From the NCBI GenBank assembly GCA_016794505.1, contig JAEUJZ010000010.1:62001-126000 (forward strand): DNA of 64,000 bases, in the 5' to 3' direction. Of the stretch, positions 32,028 to 42,214 are shown one piece after another (position 1 is the stretch's first letter; each line of letters starts with the position of its first letter). The translations under genes were made by a program, and so were the position numbers. The stretch comes from Myxococcales bacterium. GTDB taxonomy: Bacteria; Myxococcota_A; Polyangia; Palsa-1104; JAEUJZ01. The notes beneath the pieces were generated by a model. It searched no databases. It had not been told where the DNA came from and saw nothing but the letters and a program-made list of their open reading frames with translations.

Positions 32028-34418
32028 ATGCCCACCGTACACCCCATTCGGGATGCCGCGCTGGTAGCGGCTGCCATCGCGGCGATCGCGCTTCTGGGTC
32101 TGTGCTCCATCTATTTTTCGGCGCGACGATCGTTGATCGCAGCCGTGCAGAGTGAGCTTGTGCAGCTGGCCTCAACGCTCGCGGCGCAGATCGACGGTGA
32201 CTTGCACCGCACCATCCGCTCGGAAGCACAGCTTGGGTCCCCCGAACACCGCCAGGCGCTGGTCCCCATTGCCCGATTCCTGGGCTCTGCCAAGGACATC
32301 ATCTATGCCTACACCGCCGTGCTAGAGCGCGACGAGATCCACTTCATCCTGCAGAGCGAGCACGTCCGCCGAGATCCCGAAGACACACTCCCGATTGATC
32401 CGATTGGCCATCGCTATCCCGGATCGGATCCACAGTTCTTTTCGGCTCTGCGCCTGCAGAAGGCGGCCGTGAATCCTGCCCCCATCCGGGAACGCTCGGG
32501 TCGCTATTACATGAGCGCCTATGTTCCCTTTTTTGATTCCCATCATTCCTTTGTTGGCGTAGTGGGCGTCGACATGTGGACCCGCGATCTCGATCGCCGG
32601 CTGCATGATCTGTCCAGAGCCCTCATGTTCAGCATGCTGGGCATCCTCAGCCTGGCGCTGCTCGTCGGATTCGTCGTCCTGCGCCTGCGTCGCATCGCCG
32701 CCCAGCATCAGCGGGATCGCATCAATGCCCTTGCCGAAGCGGAACGAAATGCCCAAGAGGCAGAGGCGGCAAATCGCGCCAAGAGTGCTTTTTTGGCCAT
32801 CATGAGCCATGAAATTCGGACTCCCATGAATGGCGTATTGGGAATGTTGTCGCTGCTGCAGGATACGCCTCTTACCGCGCAGCAAGCAGACTTTGCCCGC
32901 ACCATCCGCTCGGCGGCCGAGACGCTGCTGGCCTTGATCAATGACATCTTGGACCACGCCAAGATCGAAGCCGGAAAGATTGATCTAGAACAGGCTCCCT
33001 TTGACGTACGCGACTGCATCGAAGAGGCGCTGTCTCTGTTCGCGGTCCTTGCCGATGAAAAAGGAATCTCGCTGGAATATCTGGCCGGCGCCGATGTCCC
33101 CCACGAGGTGCTTGGAGACCGCCTGCGCCTTCGTCAGATCCTGGTGAACCTGGTCAGTAACGCCGTGAAGTTCACGCAGCAAGGCGAGGTCGTGATCGAT
33201 GTCCGCGCCGAGACGCAGGGCGATCATGTGCTTCTGCACTGCGACGTCCAAGACAGCGGCATCGGCATTCCCGCCGATCGGCTGCACAGGCTCTTTCAGC
33301 CGTTCTCGCAGGCCGACGCGACGACCAGCCGACGCTTCGGCGGCACCGGCCTGGGCCTTTCGATCTGCAAGCGCCTCGTCGAGCGGATGGAGGGCCGCAT
33401 CCGCGTAAAGAGCACGCCCGGTCAAGGCTCGGTCTTTTCATTCTTTGTGCGCGTGGGCATCGTGCCCAAGACACCGCGCCCGACAGAACCGCAGACAGAG
33501 CCGCGCGGCGCGCTTCGTCGCGGGCTGCTGGGCGTGCGGCTGAGCCCCATTCATGACCGCATCCTGTCGCAGCTGGCCGAGCAGCATGGCGTTCGCTATC
33601 GCCCTGTCAGCGCGGTCTCTGAGCTCACGGCAGCGCTCGCTGAACCCGATGGCTATGGCGCGCTCTTCGTGCCGGCAGCGCTCGATCCGACAGAGACGCA
33701 GCGCATGATCGCGGCTCTGGCCGATCTTCCGACGGATCGACGCCCGCGCAGCTTTGTACTGGCCCGCTTGAGCCAGCGCCTGAAGGCTCCGTTTGCGGCC
33801 AGCGTGGTGTACACGCCGATCCGGCATCGCGCCCTTTACACGCTGCTGCAACAACTGGACGCACCGACGCCACAGCAGCTAGACAGCGCCCTATCCGACG
33901 CGTCATCGTCCCAGCCATCGCCGCAGCCCAGCAGTGTACGCGCGGGTTCAGCATCGCCTCTGCGCATCTTGGTCGCCGAAGACAACGCCATCAGCCGCCG
34001 CATGATGGCCTTCTTCCTAAACAAGCTGGGATATCAGCCGCTGCTGGTGGAAAACGGCTGCCAAGTGCTCGAAGCCTGCGCCAAGCAAGCCTTCGACGTC
34101 CTCTTGATGGATGTGCAGATGCCCGAGCTGGATGGGCTGCAAGCGACGGCCCGGCTGCGTGAGCAGTCGGGCTCTACCGATCAGCCCTGGATCATCGCGC
34201 TGACCGCCGGAGCCGCCGAAGAAGACCGAGCCGCCGCACGCGCCGCGGGCATGAACGATTTTCTGACCAAGCCGCTGGCCTTGGATGCGCTCACCTCGGC
34301 CTTGGAACGCGCTGCGCGCATGCTGCATCGTGCGGCGCCATCGCCGCCATCGGCCTCGCAGCCCAGCCCGGCGCCAGCGAACGAGGCCCAGACGAAAGAG
34401 ACCGCCGGCTCGGCATAG
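32028..34418 (+). CDS. Hybrid sensor histidine kinase with receiver domain
   Basis: A 796-residue membrane hybrid kinase. Two membrane helices (~8-30 and ~198-222) flank a periplasmic Cache/CHASE-like sensor. The cytosolic part has HisKA with the phospho-accepting His in [12 protein letters not shown] (~259), HATPase_c with N-box [17 protein letters not shown] and GTGLGLS, a pseudo-receiver-like segment (~500-620) lacking a full acid pocket, then a true REC domain (~640-765) with phospho-Asp in LLMDVQMPE (~693) and Lys in FLTKPL. Signal and partner are unknown, and no DNA-binding regulator is adjacent. The start is ATG 32028, with GTG 32010 possible. Confidence 0.94.
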   Translation: MPTVHPIRDAALVAAAIAAIALLGLCSIYFSARRSLIAAVQSELVQLASTLAAQIDGDLHRTIRSEAQLGSPEHRQALVPIARFLGSAKDIIYAYTAVLERDEIHFILQSEHVRRDPEDTLPIDPIGHRYPGSDPQFFSALRLQKAAVNPAPIRERSGRYYMSAYVPFFDSHHSFVGVVGVDMWTRDLDRRLHDLSRALMFSMLGILSLALLVGFVVLRLRRIAAQHQRDRINALAEAERNAQEAEAANRAKSAFLAIMSHEIRTPMNGVLGMLSLLQDTPLTAQQADFARTIRSAAETLLALINDILDHAKIEAGKIDLEQAPFDVRDCIEEALSLFAVLADEKGISLEYLAGADVPHEVLGDRLRLRQILVNLVSNAVKFTQQGEVVIDVRAETQGDHVLLHCDVQDSGIGIPADRLHRLFQPFSQADATTSRRFGGTGLGLSICKRLVERMEGRIRVKSTPGQGSVFSFFVRVGIVPKTPRPTEPQTEPRGALRRGLLGVRLSPIHDRILSQLAEQHGVRYRPVSAVSELTAALAEPDGYGALFVPAALDPTETQRMIAALADLPTDRRPRSFVLARLSQRLKAPFAASVVYTPIRHRALYTLLQQLDAPTPQQLDSALSDASSSQPSPQPSSVRAGSASPLRILVAEDNAISRRMMAFFLNKLGYQPLLVENGCQVLEACAKQAFDVLLMDVQMPELDGLQATARLREQSGSTDQPWIIALTAGAAEEDRAAARAAGMNDFLTKPLALDALTSALERAARMLHRAAPSPPSASQPSPAPANEAQTKETAGSA

Positions 34419-34455
34419 GTTCGGTCTGGGCGCTGCAGACGGGCCCCTGCGCAAA

Positions 34456-34484
34456 CAAAAAAAGGCAGGCCCGTGGGCCTGCCT
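34456..34484 (-). terminator. Rho-independent terminator of the DEAD-box helicase gene
   Basis: On the reverse strand GGCAGGCCC and its complement (34464-34472 and 34475-34483) form a very stable stem with a tight loop, followed by seven T (34457-34463). It sits 33 bases after the helicase stop. The A-rich side also lies just beyond the histidine kinase stop, so it may act for both strands. Confidence 0.85.
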
Positions 34485-34516
34485 CTGTGTCGGCTGCGTC
34501 GATGTTGGCTGAGGTC

Positions 34517-37282
34517 TTAGCGGCGGGCGCGCTCGCAGATCAGCGAGCGGCTGCCAAAGCTGCCTCCGTTTAGAACGGCAATCGTCGCATCCGCCTGCGC
34601 CTCGGGAACGAACACATAGGTATGCGTCGTGTGAAGCTCGATCGTCAGAAGCCCCAGGCCCCGCTGCGAAAAGAAGTCCTGCAGCGACTCTTCGCTGATC
34701 TGATCGCGCCGTCCGAGGTTCAGATACAAGCGCACATCGCCCGGATTGATCGGCGTGATCGGACGCTCGCGGCGACGGCCACGACGACCCTCGCCATCGT
34801 CCCCTTCGCCCAAGGCTCGGCTGGACGGAGCGCCCGTGGGCTCGGCCCGGCCTTGCGTGCGCGCATCGACCCAGGCTTCCCAGAAGTCGCGACCATCGTC
34901 GACTTGAATGATGTCATCGGCCGCGGGGGCTCGCAGCGGCGGCGCCGACGGCCGGCTGGGGCGGCGACCCTCACGGGCTGACTCTGCGACGGGCGCAGCC
35001 GGCATGGCCAGCGCATCCCGCGGCTCGCGCGGCTCGCGGATATCGCGCGGCTCGCGCTGCTCCCGCGGCTCGCGCATCTCTCGCGGCTCGCGCGCTGGAC
35101 GGGCTTCAAATCCCTCGCGCGGCTCGCGCATCTCGCGCGGTTCGCGCATCTCTCGCGGCTCGCGCTGCTCTCGCGGCTCGCGCATCTCCCGCGGCGGGCG
35201 GGCTTCAAATCCCTCGCGCGGCTCGCGCATCTCCCGTGGCTCGCGCTGCTCTCGCGGCTCGCGCATCTCCCGCGGCGGGCGGGCTTCAAATCCCTCGCGC
35301 GGCTCGCGCATCTCCCGCGGCTCGCGCTGCTCGCGCGGCTCGCGCATCTCCCGTGGCTCACGGGCCGGACGGGCTTCAAAGCCCTCGCGCGGCTCGCGCA
35401 TCTCCCGCGGCTCGCGCATCTCACGCGGCGGGCGGGCTTCCAGACCTTCGCGCGGCGGACGCGGCTCCAGTCCCTCGCGTGCGGGGCGCGGACCGCGGTC
35501 GCGATCGCGGAAGTCGCGCGACTCACGGCCTTCGCGGCGCTCGCGGCCTTCCCGATCAACCGGTCGACGGCGCCCCTCGCCTTCCTCAGCGGCTCCTTCG
35601 GGGCTTCGCGCCGCTGGTCGCGCCTCGGAAGGGGGACGCTCGCGCCGCGGCGCTTCCGTCGAAGCCGGCGCCGCAGGGGTCGCACTCGCTGCCTCCTCCG
35701 CAGCGGCCCGCTGCGCCTGCCGCTGCACATGTCCTTCCACGATCAGCGCGATCAGCCGCTCGCCTTCTTCGCTGGCCAAGATGCGCCGCAGAAGCGAGCG
35801 CGCCTCATTGCCCGGCCGCTTCTCGCCGAACTCATGCTGCAGGCGATCGATGATCTGCCCTTCGCGCAGCGTCTGCAGCTCGGCTTCCGACGGCAGCGTC
35901 CGCTCGGCCGGGCGAATCTTGTACGCGAGCTTGGTGTAGTAGAAATTGCCCAGCTCATGCGGGCTGATCAGCGAGATGGCGACGCCGCTTTTCCCGGCGC
36001 GCCCGGTGCGGCCCGTGCGGTGGATATACACCTCGGCCGACTCGGGGAATGTGTAGTTGATGACGTGCGACAGATCGCTGATGTCGATGCCACGCGCCGC
36101 GACGTCGGTCGCCACCAGGTACTTAAGCGCCTTCTTCTTGCTGCGCGCCATGACCCGCTCGCGCTCGGCCTGCGTCAGATCGCTCGACAGCGGCTCGGCA
36201 TCCAGGCCGTTTTTGCACAGGAAGTCGGCGACGACGTTCGTCTCTTCGCGCGTGTTGCAAAAGATCACGGCGCTCTCGGGCCGCTCGACCTGCAGGATGC
36301 GCAGAAGGTCGCGCATGCGGCCGGTGCCCGGAATCATGTAGTAGGCGTGCGTGATCTCGGTCGCGCTGACCGAGCCTTCCGAGAGCTGCAGGGTCAGCGG
36401 CGACTTCAGATAGCGCTGCGAGATGCGCAGGATGTCATCCGGCATCGTCGCCGAGAACAGCAGCGTCTGCCGCGTCGGCGGGCAGCGCTTGATGATCTCG
36501 ATCATGTCCTCTAGGAAGCCCATCGACAGCATCTCGTCGGCTTCATCGAGGACCAGCGAGCGAACATCGTCCAAGTTCAGCGTGCCGCGGCGGATGTGAT
36601 CGAGCACGCGGCCTGGCGTACCGGCGACGATATGGCTGCCCGCTTTGAGCGCATCGACCTGCTTGCCCATCGGCGCGCCGCCATAGACCGCCGTAAGCGT
36701 CAGGTGGCGATAGGCGACCAGGCGCCCGACTTCGTTCGCCACCTGCAGCGCCAGCTCGCGCGTTGGCACCAGCACCAGCGCCTGAATGCGGCCGTCTTTG
36801 CACGGCAGGCTGGGCTCGACCAGGCCCTGCGCAAACGGCAGGCCAAAGGCCGCGGTCTTTCCCGAGCCGGTTCGCGCCTGCACGATCAGATCGCGCCCGG
36901 CCAGCATCGGTCGAAAGGCGCGCTGCTGCACCCGCGTCGGCGTCTCATAGCCCATCTCGCTGAGCGCCCGCTGCACCTCGGGACGAAGCTGCATCGCGAC
37001 GAAGCTCTCGGGCGTCGGGCCATAGTCCGCCTCGCTCGGCGGGGCGTCGCTGGCCTTTTCCTCGGCGGGCGCGACCCCAGCGGGGATGGCATGCACAGCG
37101 GCGCTGCCGGTGGTGGGCGCGGCGCTGTCGCTGACCTCGCCCAGGGGGCTTACGCTGACGACCGCGGCCGGACTGGCCGCGCTAGGTGCGACGGCAGAGA
37201 CGGGAAGGACGGAGCTGGACTCCGCCTGGCCAGCGCCCAGGGTCGACTCGACGCCCTGGCTGGCCGGTTGTTTCTCGATCAT
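34517..37282 (-). CDS. deaD: DEAD-box RNA helicase with DbpA-type RNA-binding domain
   Basis: A 921-residue CsdA/DeaD-type ATP-dependent RNA helicase involved in ribosome assembly and RNA decay at low temperature. ATG 37282 follows GAGGA closely. An Ala/Ser-rich leader runs to ~85, then the Q motif (GYETPTRVQQRAF), motif I ARTGSGKT (~135), PTRELALQ, TPGRVLD, motif II LDEADEM (~246), SATMP and the motif VI HRTGRTGRAG. Residues ~560-840 are a low-complexity Arg/Glu-rich tail with repeated REPRE, FEARP blocks. The C-terminal ~75 residues (VRLYLNLGRRDQIS onward) are a DbpA-type RNA-binding domain. Family members of this arrangement are often autoregulated by cold, and the 515-base gap upstream could hold a long leader. 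Confidence 0.95.
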   Translation of the reverse strand: MIEKQPASQGVESTLGAGQAESSSVLPVSAVAPSAASPAAVVSVSPLGEVSDSAAPTTGSAAVHAIPAGVAPAEEKASDAPPSEADYGPTPESFVAMQLRPEVQRALSEMGYETPTRVQQRAFRPMLAGRDLIVQARTGSGKTAAFGLPFAQGLVEPSLPCKDGRIQALVLVPTRELALQVANEVGRLVAYRHLTLTAVYGGAPMGKQVDALKAGSHIVAGTPGRVLDHIRRGTLNLDDVRSLVLDEADEMLSMGFLEDMIEIIKRCPPTRQTLLFSATMPDDILRISQRYLKSPLTLQLSEGSVSATEITHAYYMIPGTGRMRDLLRILQVERPESAVIFCNTREETNVVADFLCKNGLDAEPLSSDLTQAERERVMARSKKKALKYLVATDVAARGIDISDLSHVINYTFPESAEVYIHRTGRTGRAGKSGVAISLISPHELGNFYYTKLAYKIRPAERTLPSEAELQTLREGQIIDRLQHEFGEKRPGNEARSLLRRILASEEGERLIALIVEGHVQRQAQRAAAEEAASATPAAPASTEAPRRERPPSEARPAARSPEGAAEEGEGRRRPVDREGRERREGRESRDFRDRDRGPRPAREGLEPRPPREGLEARPPREMREPREMREPREGFEARPAREPREMREPREQREPREMREPREGFEARPPREMREPREQREPREMREPREGFEARPPREMREPREQREPREMREPREMREPREGFEARPAREPREMREPREQREPRDIREPREPRDALAMPAAPVAESAREGRRPSRPSAPPLRAPAADDIIQVDDGRDFWEAWVDARTQGRAEPTGAPSSRALGEGDDGEGRRGRRRERPITPINPGDVRLYLNLGRRDQISEESLQDFFSQRGLGLLTIELHTTHTYVFVPEAQADATIAVLNGGSFGSRSLICERARR
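35020..35470 (-). repeat. Imperfect 81-99 bp tandem repeats in the helicase tail
   Basis: The sequence TTCAAA(T/G)CCCTCGCGCGGC recurs at 35105, 35204, 35285 and 35375, with spacing of 99, 81 and 90 bases. Between them, nine-base steps (CGCGGCTCG-type) encode REPREM-like steps. The whole block encodes the low-complexity Arg/Glu tail. It is an in-frame coding repeat likely to vary in length between strains. Confidence 0.85.
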
Positions 37283-37797
37283 GGAAATCCTCGTGGAGTC
37301 GCGGCGGGGCCCACTCGCTGCGGAGTGGCGGCCTGCATGCCGGACCCGGTGTGTGAGCGCCAAGTCTGCGAGGCGCTCGCTCGCATGCCAGCCTGGCTCT
37401 GTCGCGTCGTTCCTCCATCAATCCCCGAAGGCGGGCAGCGACGAGCCAAGGAATCATCGTTCCCTGACTCGGCACCGACCCAGCCCGGCGGAGCCATGGC
37501 CAGCCATCCGGGTCCAACCCCGTGTGATCCGAGCAGACGACTCGCAGGCAGAGCGACCGATGTCGCGCCCCGCGTGTCTGCGCAGACAACCAGAGGGACC
37601 GTGTTGGGATGGTGCCGTGTGCGGCTGGAGAGGTCTCGAACAAAGGAGGGCTAGCGGTGAAGGTCTTCTTGGAAGCGGTAAATCGTCCCATCAGTAACGC
37701 GCCACGTCGCGCAAGTCAAGAACCCGCCGCAGCGAACTTTCAGTATGCTGCCGCCTGCGCAGCGTTCCTTTCCGTTGATCCTGCACCGGAGATTTCC
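37283..37797. other. Divergent intergenic region, 515 bases
   Basis: Between the divergent helicase and C39-like lipoprotein genes. It holds both ribosome binding sites at its ends and must carry both promoters. It is GC-rich on the helicase side, where a long cold-shock-type leader would lie. I could not identify a conserved leader element or a convincing small gene. An open frame continues on the plus strand into the lipoprotein gene from 37609, but it lacks a start signal and its residues do not look like a protein. Confidence 0.4.
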
Positions 37798-39303
37798 ATG
37801 CCTGCACCGTCGCCCGTGCCCCGGCTAGCCCGTCCTGCTCTGCCTACGGCTCGCCCCTTGCTTTCCGCGCAGCGTGTTTTTTCGCGCTGGCGAGGGCTTT
37901 TTCTGGTGGGTGTGTTGCCGCTCTGGCCGCTGGGCCAGGGCTGCAGCGAGACCCCACCGCCCATCGAGTCGCCGCAGACCGCGCCGCTTTCGCCCACGGT
38001 GACCGAGGTCCTAAGCGGCGTCGCCCCAGTCGATCCCAGCCTGCAATGGAACGCGACCTGGGTGCAGAAGACCGCCGCCGAGTTTGCCGGTTGGCGTCGC
38101 CGCGGCATCCAGGTGGGCAGCGGCCAAGATGGCCTTGCCGCCGTGCAGCTTGCGCCATCGAGCACACGCCTCGACTGCCCCAGCGAAGACATCGACGGCG
38201 GCGCCGCTCACTTCGACGAAGAAGTCGGCCTGTGCAGCGGCCAGGATCCCACAGGCGCGACGCTGCCCGCCGGGGTCTCGTACTATGCCGGCACGCCCTT
38301 TTTCTTTGGCACCCTGATCTCGCCCGAGGTCAAGGGCGCCAGCGTCCTCGATCACTTGATCCCGTCGTGGCATGCCACCACCCCGCCCGGCACCTGGATT
38401 CAGCTGCACGTGCGCGCCAAGCTGCCGTCTGGGTGGACCGGCTGGTATCGCCTGCCGATCTGGGCCAGCGATGCCGCCTGGGTCAAGCGCCGCAGCGTCA
38501 AGCTGCCCGCCGATGCGAACGGCGGGGTCGACGTCGATACGTTCTTCCTCAAGAGCCCCCAGGTGGCCAGCGCCTATCAGCTCTCGGTCACCTTGTTTTC
38601 GATGTCGGCCCGCGCATCGCCAACGCTGCATATGGTGGCCGCCGCCGCCTCGCGCGATGCCAAGGTCTATCCGCAGCGACCGCCGCACACGTCCGTCTGG
38701 GGCAAGAACCTGCCGGTGCCGCAGCGCTCGCAGGCCCTGCCGGAATACAAAGACAAGGGCTTTGGCGGCGGGGGCGAGGTCTGGTGCAGCCCCACGTCCA
38801 CCAGCATGGTCATGGAGTACTGGAGCCACGTGCTCAGCACCCCGAGCCTAAACCACAGCGTGCCCGATGCGGCCGCCGGCTGCTTTGACTGGGTCTATAA
38901 CGGCACCGGCAACTGGCCCTTTAACACCGCCTTTGCCGCATCCCAGGGCCTGTTCGGCGTCGTCACCCGCCTGGACTCGATGAGCGAAGCCGAGTCGTGG
39001 ATCGCAGCCGGCGTGCCGCTCATCATCAGCATCTCGTTTAAGCCCGGTGAGCTTCCCGGTGCCCCCATCAGCAAGACCAATGGCCACCTGCTCGTCGTGC
39101 GCGGCTTTGATGAAAGCGGCAACGTGATCGTCAATGACCCGGCGGCCCGCGACAATGCTTCCGTGCAGCGAACCTATCCCCGCGCCGCGCTCGAAGCCGC
39201 CTGGACGCACTCGCATCGCACCGCCTATCTCATCTATCCCCGCTCTTGGCTGCGCCTGGGCCCCCACGCTGGGTCGACGCCCCCCGCCCTGCCTCCTCTG
39301 TAG
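37798..39303 (+). CDS. C39-like cysteine peptidase lipoprotein
   Basis: A 501-residue protein whose ATG follows GGAG by six bases. A long leader with a hydrophobic segment ends in a lipobox-like LGQGC (Cys ~49). Residues ~60-300 are a beta-rich domain with no family I can name. The C-terminal ~190 residues form a C39-family (peptidase_C39_2-like) papain-type fold: the nucleophile is in GEVWCSPTSTSM (~330), the His in NGHLLVVRGFD (~429), and a following Asn/Asp in IVNDPAA (~445). It is likely to cleave peptides outside the cytoplasm. The enzyme has no transporter domain, so it is not a bacteriocin exporter. Convergent with the HEAT-repeat gene. Confidence 0.85.
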   Translation: MPAPSPVPRLARPALPTARPLLSAQRVFSRWRGLFLVGVLPLWPLGQGCSETPPPIESPQTAPLSPTVTEVLSGVAPVDPSLQWNATWVQKTAAEFAGWRRRGIQVGSGQDGLAAVQLAPSSTRLDCPSEDIDGGAAHFDEEVGLCSGQDPTGATLPAGVSYYAGTPFFFGTLISPEVKGASVLDHLIPSWHATTPPGTWIQLHVRAKLPSGWTGWYRLPIWASDAAWVKRRSVKLPADANGGVDVDTFFLKSPQVASAYQLSVTLFSMSARASPTLHMVAAAASRDAKVYPQRPPHTSVWGKNLPVPQRSQALPEYKDKGFGGGGEVWCSPTSTSMVMEYWSHVLSTPSLNHSVPDAAAGCFDWVYNGTGNWPFNTAFAASQGLFGVVTRLDSMSEAESWIAAGVPLIISISFKPGELPGAPISKTNGHLLVVRGFDESGNVIVNDPAARDNASVQRTYPRAALEAAWTHSHRTAYLIYPRSWLRLGPHAGSTPPALPPL

Positions 39304-39384
39304 CCTGGCCAGCGTCTCAGCCACCCCGCCCCGCCCGAAAAACCCGCCCTCAGGCGCCGGGGACCGCCTCTCGTGCGCAGCGGC

Positions 39385-39523
39385 AGGCACTTCGTACGCG
39401 GGGGGAGGCACTTCGTACGCGGGGGGAGGCACTTCGTACGCGTACGAAACGGCTGCCTACGCATCGGAGCGGGCGGGCGGCGCATCGGAGCGGGCGGGCG
39501 GCGCGTCGGGACGGGCGGACTCG
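39385..39523. repeat. Two adjacent 21-bp tandem repeat arrays
   Basis: Array 1 has copies of AGGCACTTCGTACGCGGGGGG starting at 39385 and 39406, and a shortened third at 39427. Array 2 has GCATCGGAGCGGGCGGGCGG(C) at 39461 and 39482, with a degenerate third copy at 39503. Both have a 21-base period and lie between the convergent C39-like and HEAT genes, after both stops. The purpose is unknown. Confidence 0.85.
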
Positions 39524-39527
39524 GCGC

Positions 39528-42209
39528 TTAAAGTGGCTCGCCGAGCGGCTCGATCTCGCAGCCGCCTGGCGGGACCTGCTCTTCCCGCACAAGGCCGCGG
39601 CGATCGGTGGTGGCGATGCGCGACAGGCCGTCGGGCAGCGTCAGCCGAAACGGCGCATCGGCCAGCGGCTGCTGATCGACATCGAGCTGCATCAGGCCCA
39701 GAAACGATCCGCGCGCGGTGCGTTCCGCCGGCCCGCGATTGGCGATGGCAGAGGCCGCAGCCGCGCGCACCCGATGGTCGGGATCGGTCTTGGCCATATT
39801 GCGCAGGCGAGCCAGAAGCCCCGGTGTCTTTTCGCGCAGGCTGGTCAGGAGCAGCGCGGCATTGGCTCGTGCCACCGGCTCGCTTTCCGCAAGCCATGCG
39901 GCATCGCCCGGCTCGGCCCGCCCCAAGCGCGAAAGCGCCCCCAGGGCATTGGCGCGCACCGCTCGCTCGCTGCCCATGCCCTCGCGCTGCGACAGAAGCT
40001 GACGCAGCGCCGCGACCGCTGCCGCCGCGCCCTCGGGAGGAAGCTTGCCCAGCGCCCAGGCCGCTTCGGAAACGACGCGCGCTGAGCGATCTTGTTGCAG
40101 GACGGAAATCAGCACCGATCCATCGCTGCGCTCGACTCGCGCGAGCAGGCTGCCGATGGCGGCGGCGGCTCGGCTGCGGCGCAGCGGATCGGGGTGGCTG
40201 AGCAGCCGCGCGACGCGCCCGATCACGGCGCCATCGCCAAGAGCCGACAGCGCATCCAGGGCATCGGCGGCCAGAAACGCGGCCTCGCTGTCCGGCTCGC
40301 CCCCGGCTGTGGCCAGATCCAAAAGCAGGCTGCGCGCCTGCGGCAGATCCGCAAGGGGCGGACCCAGGACGGCTGCATGGCGCAGCATGGCCGACAGCGC
40401 CGTCACCAGGTTGTGTGCCGCACTGGATGGACGCAGACCGCGCAAGGCGGCCAAGAGCGCCTGGGTTCCCTGCAGGCGGGCCGCTTGGCAGCAGGCGGCC
40501 AGGGCGCCCAGGCTCTGCACGGCGGCGCGATGCAGGCGGGCTTCGGCGGGGCTGTCGGCGGATCGGCTGATCAGCGCCACCAAGGCCACGGCTTCGCTGC
40601 CATCCAAGGCGGTGCTGCGCGCGGGGGCCCGGCTCTGCTCAGCGGCCATGACCAAGCCCTGCACGGCGGCCATGCGAACCTCGATGGCAGGATCGCGCAA
40701 AAGCTCGCGCAGGCGAGCCAGGGGCTTCGGCCCCACGATGCGCCCCAGGATCGGTGCGGCCTGGGCGCGCAGCGCGGCATCGGGATCGCGGCTGGTCACC
40801 AGCAAGGCATCGACGGCGCGCTCATCGATCTGGGGCAGGCGCGACAGGGCCGACAGCGCGGCTGTGCGGATGTGGGCATCGCGGTCGAAGATCAGCGAAA
40901 GAAACAGCGGCAGCAGGCTCGGGTCCGAGAGCGCCGACAGCGCCGACAGGATGTGCTCGCGCGGCAGGCGGGCGCGCACCAGCTCGGCCTGCAGAGCCGG
41001 GCCGATGGGGCCGCGGGCTTCGACCGGCAGGCGCGGGCTGGCCGGTGGCTGCACCGGCTGCACCAGGTCGCGCAAGACATCGACGATGGCTAGCGCCCGC
41101 GGGATGGGCGTCGCGGCAGCGGCAAGCTGCTGAACAAGCGGCGCGACCGCGAGCCCCCCGATCGCAAGCAGGGCCGAGCGCGCCGCGGGGCGGACCTCTT
41201 CGCGCTCAAGACCCTGCACCAGCGCCGTCAGCGCGGCATTCATCGCGGGCTGGGCCGACGCCTGCGCCGCACCGCCCGCTTGTGCCAGCGAGCGCAGGAG
41301 CGCGGCGATGGCCTGGGCCGCGCTCTGCCGCAGCGGCTCGGGCGCGTGCTGCAGAAGCTCGGACAAGAGCGGCAGCGCCGGGGCATAGCCAACCTGACCG
41401 AGATACAAGACGGCCTGGCGTCGCACGTCATCGGCGGGATCGGAAAGCAGGCGCAGGGCCGCGGCGGTCGCGGCGGGATCGGCGAGGCGAGTCAGGCTGG
41501 CCATGGCCTCGAAGCGAACATCGCGGGCGGGATCGGACAGGCGGCCGAGCAGCGCGACCGCGATGCGCTTTTTTGCATCGCGAAAAGAAGCGGCGAGATA
41601 CCCCAGCGCCGAACAGGCGGCCCGCCGCACCACGGCATGCTCGTCTTCGCTGCGCAACAGCACAGGTCCCAAAAGATGAAGCTGCTCATCGAGCGATAGC
41701 GCCGCGGTGCGGGTCAGGCGCTCGATGGCCCGCAGCACATCCAGGCGGACCTCGTACTGGGCATCGGCGACGACGCGGGCCAGCGTGATGGCGGCGCGCT
41801 TCTGCAGCTCCGCCGGCAGCGCGCCATACTGGCCAAAGGCTTCGACGCAGGCGGCGCGCACGGGGGCTTCGACATCGTTCATGCACAAAAGCAGCGGCTG
41901 TGCCGCATCGAGGAAGGCGCCCGGCCCCAAGGCCCGCGCCGCTTTGGCCCGCACCACGGGCTCGCTGTCGCGCAGCTTTGCGATCAGATAGGGCGCGGCG
42001 ATGTGCGGCTCCAGACCGGCCATGCGGTCGATGGCCGTGCGGCGCTTCTCTTGCTCGTTCGATTCGAGCATGCGGCGAAGCTCGGCTTCCAAGTCGCTGC
42101 CGTTGCCGTACAGATCAGCGGCCTGCGCTGCGGCGGGGCCGACACAAAGCGCCGCGCACAGAGCCAGGCTCTGAAAGAGGGTCTGCCGTAGCCGGCCGCA
42201 AGAAGACAT
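39528..42209 (-). CDS. HEAT-repeat protein, exported, last gene of the envelope operon
   Basis: An 893-residue protein. ATG 42209 begins a signal peptide (SLALCAALCVGPAAAQAAD, cleavage near AQA). From ~25 to ~840 nearly the whole chain is HEAT-like helical repeats (e.g. PYLIAKLRDSEPVVRAKAAR, LRALSDP, PLFLSLIFDRDAHIRTAAL), an extended alpha-solenoid scaffold. The last ~50 residues form a small beta domain. It begins five bases after the upstream stop, so it is translationally coupled to the FHA/TonB-like gene. No enzymatic motif. In context it probably scaffolds a periplasmic or outer-membrane complex. Confidence 0.87.
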   Translation of the reverse strand: MSSCGRLRQTLFQSLALCAALCVGPAAAQAADLYGNGSDLEAELRRMLESNEQEKRRTAIDRMAGLEPHIAAPYLIAKLRDSEPVVRAKAARALGPGAFLDAAQPLLLCMNDVEAPVRAACVEAFGQYGALPAELQKRAAITLARVVADAQYEVRLDVLRAIERLTRTAALSLDEQLHLLGPVLLRSEDEHAVVRRAACSALGYLAASFRDAKKRIAVALLGRLSDPARDVRFEAMASLTRLADPAATAAALRLLSDPADDVRRQAVLYLGQVGYAPALPLLSELLQHAPEPLRQSAAQAIAALLRSLAQAGGAAQASAQPAMNAALTALVQGLEREEVRPAARSALLAIGGLAVAPLVQQLAAAATPIPRALAIVDVLRDLVQPVQPPASPRLPVEARGPIGPALQAELVRARLPREHILSALSALSDPSLLPLFLSLIFDRDAHIRTAALSALSRLPQIDERAVDALLVTSRDPDAALRAQAAPILGRIVGPKPLARLRELLRDPAIEVRMAAVQGLVMAAEQSRAPARSTALDGSEAVALVALISRSADSPAEARLHRAAVQSLGALAACCQAARLQGTQALLAALRGLRPSSAAHNLVTALSAMLRHAAVLGPPLADLPQARSLLLDLATAGGEPDSEAAFLAADALDALSALGDGAVIGRVARLLSHPDPLRRSRAAAAIGSLLARVERSDGSVLISVLQQDRSARVVSEAAWALGKLPPEGAAAAVAALRQLLSQREGMGSERAVRANALGALSRLGRAEPGDAAWLAESEPVARANAALLLTSLREKTPGLLARLRNMAKTDPDHRVRAAAASAIANRGPAERTARGSFLGLMQLDVDQQPLADAPFRLTLPDGLSRIATTDRRGLVREEQVPPGGCEIEPLGEPL

Positions 42210-42214
42210 GGCGC

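Noticed and set aside
36596..37654. 352-codon plus-strand frame opposite the DEAD-box helicase
   Set aside because: The helicase on the other strand is unmistakable and this frame has no motif, start signal or neighbours that support it.
39385..39523. Possible CRISPR-like array
   Set aside because: The 21-base units are directly tandem with no spacers, so it is a simple tandem repeat.
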